Translations under genes and position numbers: made by a program
Shown here: positions 31,910 through 42,350 of the stretch, piece by piece
Numbering within the stretch: position 1 is the first letter of the stretch
Layout of the letters: every line of letters begins with the position of its first letter
The notes under the pieces: generated by a model
Databases searched by the model: none
Told to the model about the DNA's origin: nothing
What the model saw: only the letters and a program-made list of their open reading frames with translations
From: Mycoplasma sp. (ex Biomphalaria glabrata)
Lineage (GTDB): Bacteria; Bacillota_I; Bacilli_A; Mycoplasmatales; GCF-1484045
Direction of reading: 5' to 3'
Length of the DNA: 64,000 nucleotides
Assembly: GCF_001484045.1 (NCBI RefSeq)
Contig: NZ_CP013128.1
Coordinates: 476,283-540,282 of the forward strand

Positions 31910-32896
31910 ATGAGTAAAATTAACAAAATTGGGATTATCACTTCAGGTGGTGATTGCCCAGGAATGAATGCAACAGTAACTGCCATTGCTAATGCAGCTA
32001 TTGAACATGGTATTGATGCTTATTTTGTTGTCGATGGATATCGCGGATTAATTAATAAACAATTTATTAAAGCAACAAAAGAAAGTGCAGATAATTTCTT
32101 TAACTTAGGTGGGACATCAATCGGAACAGCGCGTTTACCAGAATTCGCCCAAGTAGAAGTTAGAAAAATAGCAGTAAAAAGTTTAAATGAAGAAGGCATC
32201 GATGCGCTTGTTATCATTGGTGGTGACGGTTCATATAAAGGAGCAATTCGTTTAAATGAAATGGGAATTCGTGTTATTACAATGTCAGGAACAATTGATA
32301 ACGATATTGCCTCATCATTTTATACTCTAGGTTTCGATTCGTGTTTGAATACGTTAACAGATTATATAGATAATTGTAAAGATACTTCAAAGAGCCACAA
32401 TCGTTGCACTATCATTGAAACAATGGGTCATGGATGTGGTGATTTAGCACTATTATCAGCAATGGCAACAAATGCTGATTTAGTTTCAACAAATCAAAAT
32501 CAATTTACGATTGCTGAAATTGCTGAATTTGCCAAACAAGCCAAACAAGCAAACAAACGTATTTTTAGTGTAATTGTTTCAGAACAAATGTATGATTTGA
32601 AAGAATTGGAAACAACAATTCAAAAAGTTTCAGGATACGATACTAGAGCCAATCGTGTTGGTCATTACCAACGAGGTGGTCGCCCAAGTAATTTAGATCG
32701 CATCATTGGGGTTATGCAAGGAACTAAAGCAGTAGAATTATTGGTTCAGGGTCACACCGGTAAAGCCTTAGGGTATTTTTTTAATGAGATTAAAGTTTTT
32801 GATATTGAAGAAGCTTTAGATATGAAAAATGATAGGGACACCCATAAAAGATACATTAATGCTTTGAAATTAATGGGTTGCAAAGTTAAGGAGTAG
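31910..32896 (+). CDS. pfkA: 6-phosphofructokinase
   Basis: A 328-residue ATP-dependent PFK, the committing step of glycolysis. It has TSGGDCPGMN at the start, the ATP-site GGDGS, and the fructose-6-phosphate site SGTIDNDI with the catalytic Asp, followed by ETMGHGCGDLA. The ATG at 31910 is favoured: GAGGATC lies seven bases upstream, inside a possible longer TTG start at 31898. TATAAT at 31878-31883 suggests its own promoter. The pyk start codon follows the stop by three bases. Confidence 0.96.
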   Translation: MSKINKIGIITSGGDCPGMNATVTAIANAAIEHGIDAYFVVDGYRGLINKQFIKATKESADNFFNLGGTSIGTARLPEFAQVEVRKIAVKSLNEEGIDALVIIGGDGSYKGAIRLNEMGIRVITMSGTIDNDIASSFYTLGFDSCLNTLTDYIDNCKDTSKSHNRCTIIETMGHGCGDLALLSAMATNADLVSTNQNQFTIAEIAEFAKQAKQANKRIFSVIVSEQMYDLKELETTIQKVSGYDTRANRVGHYQRGGRPSNLDRIIGVMQGTKAVELLVQGHTGKALGYFFNEIKVFDIEEALDMKNDRDTHKRYINALKLMGCKVKE

Positions 32897-32899
32897 AAA

Positions 32900-34300
32900 A
32901 TGAAATATAAAAGTTTAGATAAAAGTATTTTAGTTAGAAAAACTAAATTAGTTACAACAATTGGACCATCGTCAGAAATACCTGCTGTATTTCCAAAAAT
33001 GTTTGAAAATGGAAGTACATGTGTGAGAATGAATTTTTCACATGGGGATTATGCTGAGCATGGTGGAAGAATTGCGGCTGCAAAAAAACTTACTAATGAA
33101 AGACACTTACCAATTACCTTGTTATTGGATACAAAAGGACCAGAAATTCGTACAGGAAATTTTGTTAATGATGCATTAGATGTTGAAAAAGGAAAAATTT
33201 ATAAAATTTATTCTAAAAAACCTTTCATCGGAAATAGTGAAGAATTTTACATCGATTACAAACAATTGCCAAATGATGTTAAAGAAGGATCATTGATTTA
33301 TTTAGATGATGGAAAATTAAGATTGAAAGTTATTTCGACAAATCCGGAAATTTCTTGTGTAACGGTTCAGGCCTTGAACAATCACAAAATTAAAAACCGT
33401 CGTGGGGTTAATTTACCAGGAACAAACTTATCATTAAGTTTCTTATCAAAAAAAGATAAGGAAGATTTAGTTTTTGGTTGCGAAAACAAAGTTCATTATG
33501 TTGCAGCATCATTTGTAAGAAATGCTAAAGATGTTAAAGAAATTCGTAAATTTTTAAATAAAAATGGTGGGAACGATATTAAGATTATTTCAAAAATTGA
33601 ATGTCAAGAAGCTGTTGAGAAATTCGATGAAATCTTAAAATTATCAGATGGAATTATGGTTGCTCGTGGAGACTTAGGTATTGAAGTACCATTTGAATTA
33701 GTACCTAATTTTGAAAAAACTTTTGTAAGAAAATGTATTATCGCTAGAAAACCAGTTATCGTCGCTACTCAAATGCTTGACTCAATGACAAAAAACCCAG
33801 CACCAACAAGAGCTGAAGTAACTGATGTTTTCTGAGCTGTTGATTTAGGAACTAGTGCAACAATGTTATCTGGGGAAAGTGCTAATGGAGATTATCCACT
33901 TGAAGCAACAAATGCAATGGCAAAAATTGCTTTACAAGCAGAAACTGAAATAACACATAATTTCATAAAAGAAGTGGCTATGAAAAAATGACCAAAAACT
34001 TCACGTGCTTTGGCAAAAAAAGTTTTGAACGGTGAATTTAACACATTAGTTGCTCATGAACCAAGTTATGATTTAGTTTCAAGTATTGCTTCAATGCATT
34101 TACCACTAAACATTATTGCTTTAACTAACGATTTAAGAAAACTGTGTTTCTTTGGAATTCAATACGGTGTTAAAGCTTGTTATAGTGATATTAAAAATTT
34201 TGACAAAACCGAAATCACTAAAATTGTTAAAAACATGGACACAATTGAAGAAGAAGGATTAAAAATCGCTTATCTAAATAGCGATGGAACAATTTGTTAA
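32900..34300 (+). CDS. pyk: Pyruvate kinase
   Basis: A 466-residue enzyme that makes pyruvate and ATP. It has [32 protein letters not shown], the catalytic Lys in [11 protein letters not shown], the metal and substrate loop [10 protein letters not shown], and ATQMLDSM. It lacks the extra C-terminal PEP-utiliser domain found in Bacillus Pyk. pfkA-pyk pairing is usual in Firmicutes. Its TAA overlaps the thrS ATG by one base. Confidence 0.97.
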
Positions 34301-36225
34301 TGAAAAAAAATATCAACATTACTTTAAAGAATAATCAAGTAATTAGTGTTGAAAATGATTTAAGCATTTACGAAATAGCAGGAAAAATAAGCACTTCTTT
34401 AAAAAAGAGTGCTTTATTTGCTTTGTTAGACAATAATGTTGTTGATTTACATACACAAGTTACTAATGATGCAACTCTAGAAATAATAACTAGTTCATCA
34501 GATAAAAATTATTTCGGAATCATTAATCATTCCTGTGCTCATTTATTAGCATACGCAATTATGGAGTTGTTTCCAGAAACTAAATTTTGAGTTGGACCAA
34601 ATATTAAAGAAGGGTTTTACTACGATTTTGATTCATCAATTCCTATTACTAATGAGGATTTACCAAAAATTGAACAAATGATGCAAAGACTACTAAAGAC
34701 GGGTTTTAAGATTTCCAAAGAAATCGTTTCAAAAACTGATGCAAAAAAAATTTTTCACAATAATAAATATAAATTAGCATTAATCGATAAAATTGACTCA
34801 GAAATTAGTTTGTATCACTTTGGTAAATTTGTTGATTTATGCCGTGGTCCGCACGTTTTTTTTACTAAAGAATTGAGTAATTTTAAATTATTATCAGTGT
34901 CTGGTGCTTACTTTGAAGGTAATGAAAAAGAAAAAATGCTAACAAGAATTTACGGAACATGTTGAGCAAGTAAAGAAGAATTAGATAAATATTTAACAAT
35001 TCTGCAACTTCGTAAAGAACGTGATCATCGTAAAATCGGGAAAGATTTAAAAATTTTTATGTTTGATCAACTGGTTGGTCAAGGATTGCCAATTTGATTA
35101 CCAAACGGGGCAGTTGTTAAAAATGAAATTGCTAAATACATTCGCGAGGAAGAAGAAAATTACGGTTTTGAATTCTTACAAACACCAATCATGGGTTCAA
35201 TTGAGTTGTATAAAACTAGTGGTCATGCAGAGCATTATTTAGGAAATATGTATCCGATTATGAAAGTAGATAACGAACAATTAGTTTTGAGACCGATGTC
35301 ATGTCCACATCATTGCATTGTTTATCGTTCGGAAATTCATTCATATCGTGAATTACCAATTCGTTATGCTGAAGAAGTATTGCAACATCGTTATGAAGCA
35401 TCAGGTGCCTTAACCGGACTTGAACGTGTACGAGCTATGTCATTAACTGATTCTCATATTTTTTGTAATTTTGCTACTTTAGAAAAAGAATTTTTAAATT
35501 TAATCGCCTTTATAACAAAAATTTTAGCAACTCTTAAAATTAATGTGAAAGAGTTTCGTTTAAGTTTGCGTGACCCAAAAGATCATAAGGGTTTTTTTAA
35601 TGACGATAATATGTGAGATAATGCTGAACAAACATTAGCGAAAATATTGAAAAAAGCAAAAATCGATTGCGTTGAAGCAATTGGTGATGCAGCATTTTAT
35701 GGTCCAAAACTTGATATTCAAGTAGAAACAATTTTGGGTCATCAAATTACTTTAGCAACATTGCAATTAGACTTTTTATTACCTAAACGTTTTGAATTAT
35801 TTTATATCAACGAAAGAGGTGAAAAGGAAGTTCCAATTATGATCCATCGCGGATTAGTAGGAACTTATGAACGTTTAGTAAGTATTTTGTTAGAACAAAC
35901 AAATGGTAATTTGCCAATTTGAATGGCTCCCAAACAAGTTGCAATAATTTCAGTTCACGAAAGTCATGTTGATTATTGCACTCAAATAATTCAAGAATTT
36001 AAAAAGAATAAAATTCGATTTTTATTCCAAGATAATGATGAACGTTTGTCTTATAAAATTCGCGAATCACAAACACAAAAAATTCCATATCAAATTATTA
36101 TTGGAGATAAAGAAAAAGAAACTCAAACAGTACAAGCTAGAAAATATGGTTCAAAGGATAGTATTTCTTACTCATTAAATGAATTCATTGAATTAATTAA
36201 ACTAGAAATTGTGAATAAAAACTAA
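34300..36225 (+). CDS. thrS: Threonyl-tRNA synthetase
   Basis: A 641-residue class II synthetase. It has the TGS-like N-terminal domain (1-60), an editing domain with [10 protein letters not shown] and the later CRGPHV, the catalytic core with the zinc Cys in [23 protein letters not shown], and a C-terminal anticodon-binding domain. The start is the ATG overlapping the pyk stop. I see no T-box before it; transcription probably comes from the pfkA-pyk promoter. thrS next to infC is an ancient arrangement. Confidence 0.96.
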
Positions 36226-36228
36226 ATA

Positions 36229-36376
36229 TTGACATTATTAAAATACTCTTTATAATATTTATGTGTAAATTAAGTAGGAGTATGTCTTCTCACCCTCACG
36301 TATTAGGAAAGGGTAGTTGTATTTAAGCATACCTCTTTGGTATGTTTTTTTTATTTAGTTTGCTCACCGGAGGAAC
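36229..36376 (+). promoter_or_regulatory. Promoter and attenuator-like leader of infC-rpmI-rplT
   Basis: A strong promoter, TTGACA (36229-36234), 16 bases, TATAAT (36251-36256), drives a leader of about 110 bases. The leader ends in a terminator-like hairpin: AGCATACC (36326-36333), loop, GGTATG (36339-36344), T8. The infC ribosome site CGGAGGAAC follows. In Firmicutes the same operon has an L20-binding leader that ends in a terminator, so this is likely its counterpart. The L20-binding fold itself was not verified. Confidence 0.6.
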
Positions 36377-36919
36377 ATGAGTCAAAAACCTAATTTTGGT
36401 AAAAATAATAATAACTCAAAAGAATTAGTCAATCAAAAGATTAGATTTGAAAAGGTATTAGTAATTGATGATGATGGTGCTAAACTTGGCGAAATGTCAT
36501 CATATGAAGCGAATATGATAGCTGCAAGTAAAAATCTAGATTTATATTGTGTAGCACCAAACCTATCAATTCCAGTTTGTAAAATCTGTAATTTTGGAAA
36601 ACTAAAGTATGAAATGTCAAAATCTCAAAAAGAGAATAAAAAGAAACAATCACAAACTAAGTTAAAAGAAATTCGTATTAAAACAGGAATTGCATCAAAT
36701 GATTTAAACACAAAAGCACGCCATGCTATTGAGTTTTTAAAAAGTGGTGATCGCGTTAAATTATCGCTTAAAATGTTTGGACGCCAATTGGCAACACCAG
36801 AAATCGGTTTCGAAAAAATTAATCAATTTCTAGAGTTAGTTAAGGATTATGGTCAACCAGAATCAGAGGTTAAAAAAGTAAATAACTTTTTTGATATCAT
36901 CATTATTCCGAAGAAATAA
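36377..36919 (+). CDS. infC: Translation initiation factor IF-3
   Basis: A 180-residue IF-3, which dissociates ribosomes and proofreads start-codon choice. The N-domain has LCVAPN-like [23 protein letters not shown], with [10 protein letters not shown] before it, and the C-domain begins [14 protein letters not shown] and continues [17 protein letters not shown]. It starts at ATG with CGGAGG, unlike the AUU start of many infC genes. It is first in the classic infC-rpmI-rplT operon. Confidence 0.96.
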   Translation: MSQKPNFGKNNNNSKELVNQKIRFEKVLVIDDDGAKLGEMSSYEANMIAASKNLDLYCVAPNLSIPVCKICNFGKLKYEMSKSQKENKKKQSQTKLKEIRIKTGIASNDLNTKARHAIEFLKSGDRVKLSLKMFGRQLATPEIGFEKINQFLELVKDYGQPESEVKKVNNFFDIIIIPKK

Positions 36920-36932
36920 GAAAGGGTATAAC

Positions 36933-37139
36933 ATGGCAAAAATTAAAATGAAAACAAAAAAAGCAATTGCTAAACGTGTTAAAGTTACTAAAACTGGTCA
37001 ATTAAAACGTGCATCTGCTTATACAAGTCACTTATCTTTAAATAAGTCAACTAAACAAAAACGTCAATTGAGAAAAGGTGGATTAGTTCACAAAACTGAT
37101 ATCGATAGACTAAAGAGAGGATTACCTTACTCAGGGTAA
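36933..37139 (+). CDS. rpmI: 50S ribosomal protein L35
   Basis: A 68-residue highly basic protein with [15 protein letters not shown] at the start, [15 protein letters not shown] and [12 protein letters not shown], the L35 pattern. AAAGGG precedes the ATG. It lies 13 bases after infC and 16 bases before rplT. An upstream in-frame ATG inside infC is rejected because it would add non-conserved sequence. Confidence 0.95.
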   Translation: MAKIKMKTKKAIAKRVKVTKTGQLKRASAYTSHLSLNKSTKQKRQLRKGGLVHKTDIDRLKRGLPYSG

Positions 37140-37155
37140 TTTATAGGAGGATCAA

Positions 37156-37536
37156 ATGCGTGTAAAAGGCGGACCAATTAGAGCTCAAAAGAGAAAAAGA
37201 ACTCTTAAAAAAGCAAAAGGATACTTTGGAGCAAAAAGTAAATTATACAAAAAAGCTCATGAACAAGTTATTCGTTCAGAAGCTTATGCTTTTGCTGATC
37301 GTAAAAAATTAAAATCTGATTACCGTAAATTGTGAATTACAAGAATTAGTGCAGCATGTAAACAACATGGCATTTCTTATTCAAAATTTATTTCAGGTTT
37401 AAACAAAGCTAATGTTGAACTAAATCGTAAAATGATTTCTGAAATGGCAATTAATAGTCCAGAAACATTTGCTGAATTAGTAAAAATTGCAAAAGAAAAT
37501 GTTGTTACTCCAAAAAATGACAACACAACTCTTTAA
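37156..37536 (+). CDS. rplT: 50S ribosomal protein L20
   Basis: A 126-residue basic protein with [23 protein letters not shown]-type start, the helix rich in Lys/Arg, [25 protein letters not shown] with one TGA-encoded Trp, and a slightly extended polar tail. TAGGAGG precedes the ATG. In Firmicutes L20 represses its own operon by binding the leader, here at 36257-36376. A long terminator hairpin follows. Confidence 0.96.
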
Positions 37537-37563
37537 TATTTTATTTAACTAAATAAAGTAATT

Positions 37564-37604
37564 AATCACCTCCTAATCTAACTTTAGATGGAGGTGATTT
37601 TTAT
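37564..37604 (+). terminator. Terminator of rplT that also contains the next ribosome binding site
   Basis: Arms AATCACCTCC (37564-37573) and GGAGGTGATT (37590-37599), with an inner ATCTA/TAGAT extension and a T5 tail. The 3' arm is a near-perfect Shine-Dalgarno, and the SSB-like coding sequence starts just after it. Folding would end transcription and hide the ribosome site. Confidence 0.8.
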
Positions 37605-37890
37605 TAATGACGTAATTTTAATTGGGGTTGCAACTACATCGACAAGTCAAATAAATACTGGTGATTTATGTTACCAGAAAATAGCGATTGAAGTACCTTA
37701 TAGTTCAAAAGATAAAAGAACTGTTTTGATTAATTGTTTAGTGACACCAAAACTTTTAGAACGTTTTAAGAAACAAATAATGCCAGGTGATTCGATCGGG
37801 ATTCAAGGATATCTATCGTTTGATGACGATAAAAATATTGTTGTAATAGCAGAAGATTGTACATCATTTAAAAAACAACCTAACTTATAG
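37603..37890 (+). CDS. Small SSB-like OB-fold protein, probable AUU start
   Basis: About 95 residues with an SSB-like OB-fold: NDVILIGVATT (compare the usual N-x-V-x-L-I-G), KIAIEVPY, TVLINCLVTPKLLERF, GDSIGIQGYL and VVIAEDCTSF. The acidic C-terminal tail of SSB is missing, so it may be PriB-like or a second SSB. The start is ambiguous. ATT 37603 gives M-N-D-V-I-L-I-G and lies 8 bases after GGAGG; ATG 37588 and GTG 37594 lie inside the Shine-Dalgarno and are unlikely. A small terminator hairpin overlaps the 3' end. Confidence 0.6.
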   Translation: MNDVILIGVATTSTSQINTGDLCYQKIAIEVPYSSKDKRTVLINCLVTPKLLERFKKQIMPGDSIGIQGYLSFDDDKNIVVIAEDCTSFKKQPNL

Positions 37891-37901
37891 GTTGTTTTTC
37901 T
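37874..37901 (+). terminator. Terminator overlapping the end of the SSB-like gene
   Basis: AACAACC (37874-37880), loop including the TAG stop, GGTTGTT (37890-37896), then T4. It ends transcription inside the last codons of the small gene. Confidence 0.7.
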
Positions 37902-37956
37902 ATTTTGTAACTATGTACTTGTGGTATAAAATAAATACAATAAATTGGGGAACATC

Positions 37957-38520
37957 ATGAAATCAAATCAATTGAGTAAAAATACTGATAATATAAAATC
38001 AGGAAAACTAATAATGAATTTTGATGTTGTTAAGCTTTACGAAATGCAAAGCAAATTAGATGGTTACATTATTGTTAATCATAATGTTAAAGAACAGGAA
38101 ACAATTAATGAACGTTGAATTGCTCTACTTGTTGAGTTAGGTGAACTTGCAAATGAAACAAGGTGCTTTAAGTATTGATCACTAAAATCAGCTAGCGAGA
38201 AAAATATTGTTTTGGAAGAATATGTTGATGGGGTTCATTTCATTTTGAGCATTGGGAACACAATTAAGCAATCAAGAATTCTGCCAAATATAAATGAAGT
38301 TAAAATTAATCCAACTAAAAAGGAATTAACAAATAAATTTGCTGAATTATTTACATGCATTACTGATTCAATGAATAAAACAGATATTTTTACGCATAAT
38401 GAAGTATTCGCTAAATTTTTGGAACTAGGGTTAATGTTAGGATTTTCAAGTGATGATATTTATAATGCATACCTTAACAAAAACCAAATTAATTTCGCAC
38501 GACAAGATAATAAATATTAA
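37957..38520 (+). CDS. Dimeric dUTP diphosphatase (dUTPase_2 / MazG-like)
   Basis: A 187-residue all-alpha NTP pyrophosphatase. The metal-binding ELGELANETRCFKYWS segment (E-x-x-E) and the second acidic pair in EEYVDGVHFI are typical of dimeric dUTPases, which hydrolyse dUTP to dUMP. This keeps uracil out of DNA and feeds ThyA (58487) with dCMP deaminase (56569). AAATTGGGGA precedes the ATG. A TATAAA with a TG extension at 37922-37930 is a possible promoter. Confidence 0.85.
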
Positions 38521-38595
38521 TAATCACATTAGTTGACAATTTTATTTTCAGTAGTTAAAATCTAATTCCAATCTAAAAATAAGAGGGGAGTTGGA

Positions 38596-39096
38596 ATGAA
38601 AATAACTCAAGTATTACATAAATATTTACCAATTATTACGTCAATTTTATTTCTAGGAATAGTAGCAGAATCAGTAATAATCCTTAATTATTATTTTACG
38701 CACCGTAATTTAGATTTAGGAACTAAATCAATTACTATCGAATTAGATGCCAATGACGGAACAAAATTTCAAGAAAATTTTCAAACAGAAGATGGATTGT
38801 TAGGTGATATAGTTCACGACCACGGAATTATTTCCGGGGCGCAGCCAGTTACTGCTCCATCAGAACAGGTTCTTTTTCAATTTGCATCATATACTGCAGG
38901 AATATATGTCACTGCAATGGCTGAATTTGATAGTAAAACTCAAACTTATCAATGAGATGCACCGCAGAACCACGAAGCAATATTATACTATCAATGAGAT
39001 AATCAAAAAAAAGTGTGAGTTCAACCTAATTTAGGAGTAAGTGATTGACATATTCATAATGGTGATATCTATAAATTTGATATTGAAAAATTCTAA
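38596..39096 (+). CDS. Membrane-anchored protein with a DUF4430-like domain
   Basis: A 166-residue protein with an N-terminal membrane segment (about 12-33) that probably anchors it outside. The remainder has strands and turns recalling DUF4430 (transcobalamin-like): TEDGLLGDIVHDHG, YVTAMAEFD, then Trp-rich pieces and GDIYKFDIEKF at the end. Four in-frame TGAs give Trp. There is no lipobox cysteine. GAGGGGAGTTGG precedes the ATG. The role is unknown; ligand binding or adhesion is possible. The next gene is a decayed envelope gene. Confidence 0.6.
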
Positions 39097-39118
39097 CAAT
39101 AAATATAGATGGAAAGAA

Positions 39119-39652
39119 TGTCAAAAACATTAAAAAATTAGAATATTTTTAGGAACTTTATTAATATTTAGTGGAGTTATTTCAGTAAGTATTGCTGATA
39201 AAAATACTAAAAAATTAAATGAACAACTTACATCCTTTGATCTGAGTTTTAATTTAGAAAAGCATTCAAATAATTTAACTAACAATTTAATTAACGATAA
39301 AGTTATAGAATATCAATTTTCACTAAACTTAAATGTTGCAATTCAAAAACTAAGTTCTAAAAATGAATCAGTTAATATGTGAAATGTTATGTCTTTGCAA
39401 AGTGACAAGTTTCAATTTTCGAATGTCCGAGGCTTTACTAATAAATTAGTTAAACTATTTGTTCCGATATCAAAGGAATAAATAGATACAACAAATATTG
39501 ATTTTGAGTCATTTTCAAATATAGACACAAAAGATTGCGGGATTGGCCCAAGTATCAGAATTACTACACCATATGAATGTCATTCATGACTAGATGGTTT
39601 AAATCCTACAATACATGTAAACAATGTCTTTTGATTCAATGTATTTGATTAA
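39119..39652 (+). pseudogene. Decayed envelope protein gene
   Basis: From ATG 39119 the frame stops after seven codons at TAG. Removing one A from the A6 run 39132-39137 gives MSKTLKIRIFLGTLLIFSG, a good signal or anchor segment, then an asparagine-rich polar region. This frame meets an in-frame TAA at 39479-39481, after which it stays open for another 56 codons to TAA 39650-39652, ending NVFWFNVFD. Two lesions indicate a pseudogene. Length, position and signal suggest a relative or partner of the preceding protein. No family is recognised. Confidence 0.55.
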
Positions 39653-39683
39653 AGACAATTTAGTATTAATATATATATAAACT

Positions 39684-41228
39684 ATGATTTCAAAAGCTAA
39701 AAAGAAAATAAATCTTGACGATTTATATTATCACACATCACCATTTAAGGCTATTTTGAAATTATCAATTCCCGTAATGATAACTCAATTCATTTTGGGA
39801 ATTTTTACTTTTATTAACTTGTTATTTATGTCACTTGTGATTAAGGGAGCACCAAATGCAAATGTAATTAGTATTTTTGTGCCACTATATACAGTTTTGA
39901 TGAGTTCCATATGAATGTTCACTAGTGGTTCAACCGCTAGAATGTCATTTTATTTAGGAAAAGGTCAGTACGAACAAGTTAAAAAAATTTTTAATTGCGT
40001 AACGATAAATGTCCTGGGGTTGAATAGTCTTTTCATAATAATCGGTTTAGCTTGCGCTTATCCAATCTTTCTATTATTAGCTAGCGGGGCAACAAATATT
40101 GCTAATTATGCCTGAGATTTCTTTTGACCAACTGCACTAAGTATGCCATTTTTAGCTATTGGATATTTATGAGGAATTAGTTTTAGAAACATGGGTAACC
40201 AAAAAGTTTATGTCACATTAAACGTAATTATGTTGGTAAGTAATGTTTTGGCTCAAATTATTATGTGAAAAACATTAAATACAGATAGTAAGGATTTGCA
40301 ATACACAATGATCGGAATATGTAATTTAATTTCTGCGATCGTCATTTGCGCTGCAGCTTATGTTTGTTATTTATTAAACAAACGTTGAAATCCTGACACT
40401 CCATTATCTTTAGAGAAAAAGTACATGTTTAATAATTGGTCAATTACAAAAGAAATCATGAAAATTGGTTCGCCGGCTATAGTACTAAATTTTGGGGTGA
40501 CGATGATTGGGTTTTTAACTAATTTAGTTTTTCACTTTGTCCCTATCCATCCTGATCAATACATATGAAAGTCAGGAACTGTGGATAGTAATTTGAAAGT
40601 ACATTATTGGCAATTACTTTTTGGCGCTGGTTATCCGATTTGGACAATGTTAATTAACCCGATTAATGGAATTATTATTTCCGGACGTGTTGTTGCTATT
40701 TATAATTATGGAAAGGCCGATTTTACTCGTGTTAAGCAATCATTTCGAGCAACAGTTTTAATTCTTGCAGTTTATATGGTTCTTGTCGAAGTTATTTTAA
40801 TTTCCGCTAGTCAATATATAGCAAGAGATCTATACAACATAAGAAATAATATGCAAATTAATTTTAATGGTAATGATTATATCTTACCAAAGGCTAATGA
40901 TAATTCGCACGCCGTTATGATGATTATTGGTATGTTATATTGATTGAATGCTTTTACGGTATCACTATCAATCTTATGACAGGCTAGAAATAAACCAATT
41001 CAAGCAAATTTATGTGTTTTGAATCGGAATGTACTGGTAGAATTATCTCTTGTTCTAGTCTTTGGTGAGTTAGCTAAAGTAACAAACAATTACTGAATAT
41101 TTTGAGCATCATATCCAATAATGGATGTAATAGGGGTGTGCGTAGGATATTTCTTATATCATTACGGAATGAAATCAATTAAATCTGAATTAAATTTAGT
41201 AAATTTACGGAAAAAAATAAAAATTTAA
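39684..41228 (+). CDS. MATE family efflux transporter (first of two)
   Basis: A 514-residue polytopic membrane protein with about 12 hydrophobic segments in two similar halves. MATE features include SPFKAILKLSIPVMITQ, SGSTARMSFYLGKG and, in the second half, IGSPAIVLNFG. MATE proteins export cationic drugs or metabolites using Na+ or H+. The substrate is unknown. Many TGAs give Trp, mixed with a few TGG. TATAAA-like sequence ends two bases before the ATG and there is no Shine-Dalgarno. A second, diverged MATE gene follows pheT. Confidence 0.85.
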
Positions 41229-41288
41229 TTTTAAATAGGAAAGATTCTAAAAAAATAGGAAAATATAAGTAATGCTAAGTGGGGAATT

Positions 41289-42341
<1,053 letters not shown>

Positions 42342-42350
42342 GGGAAATTT

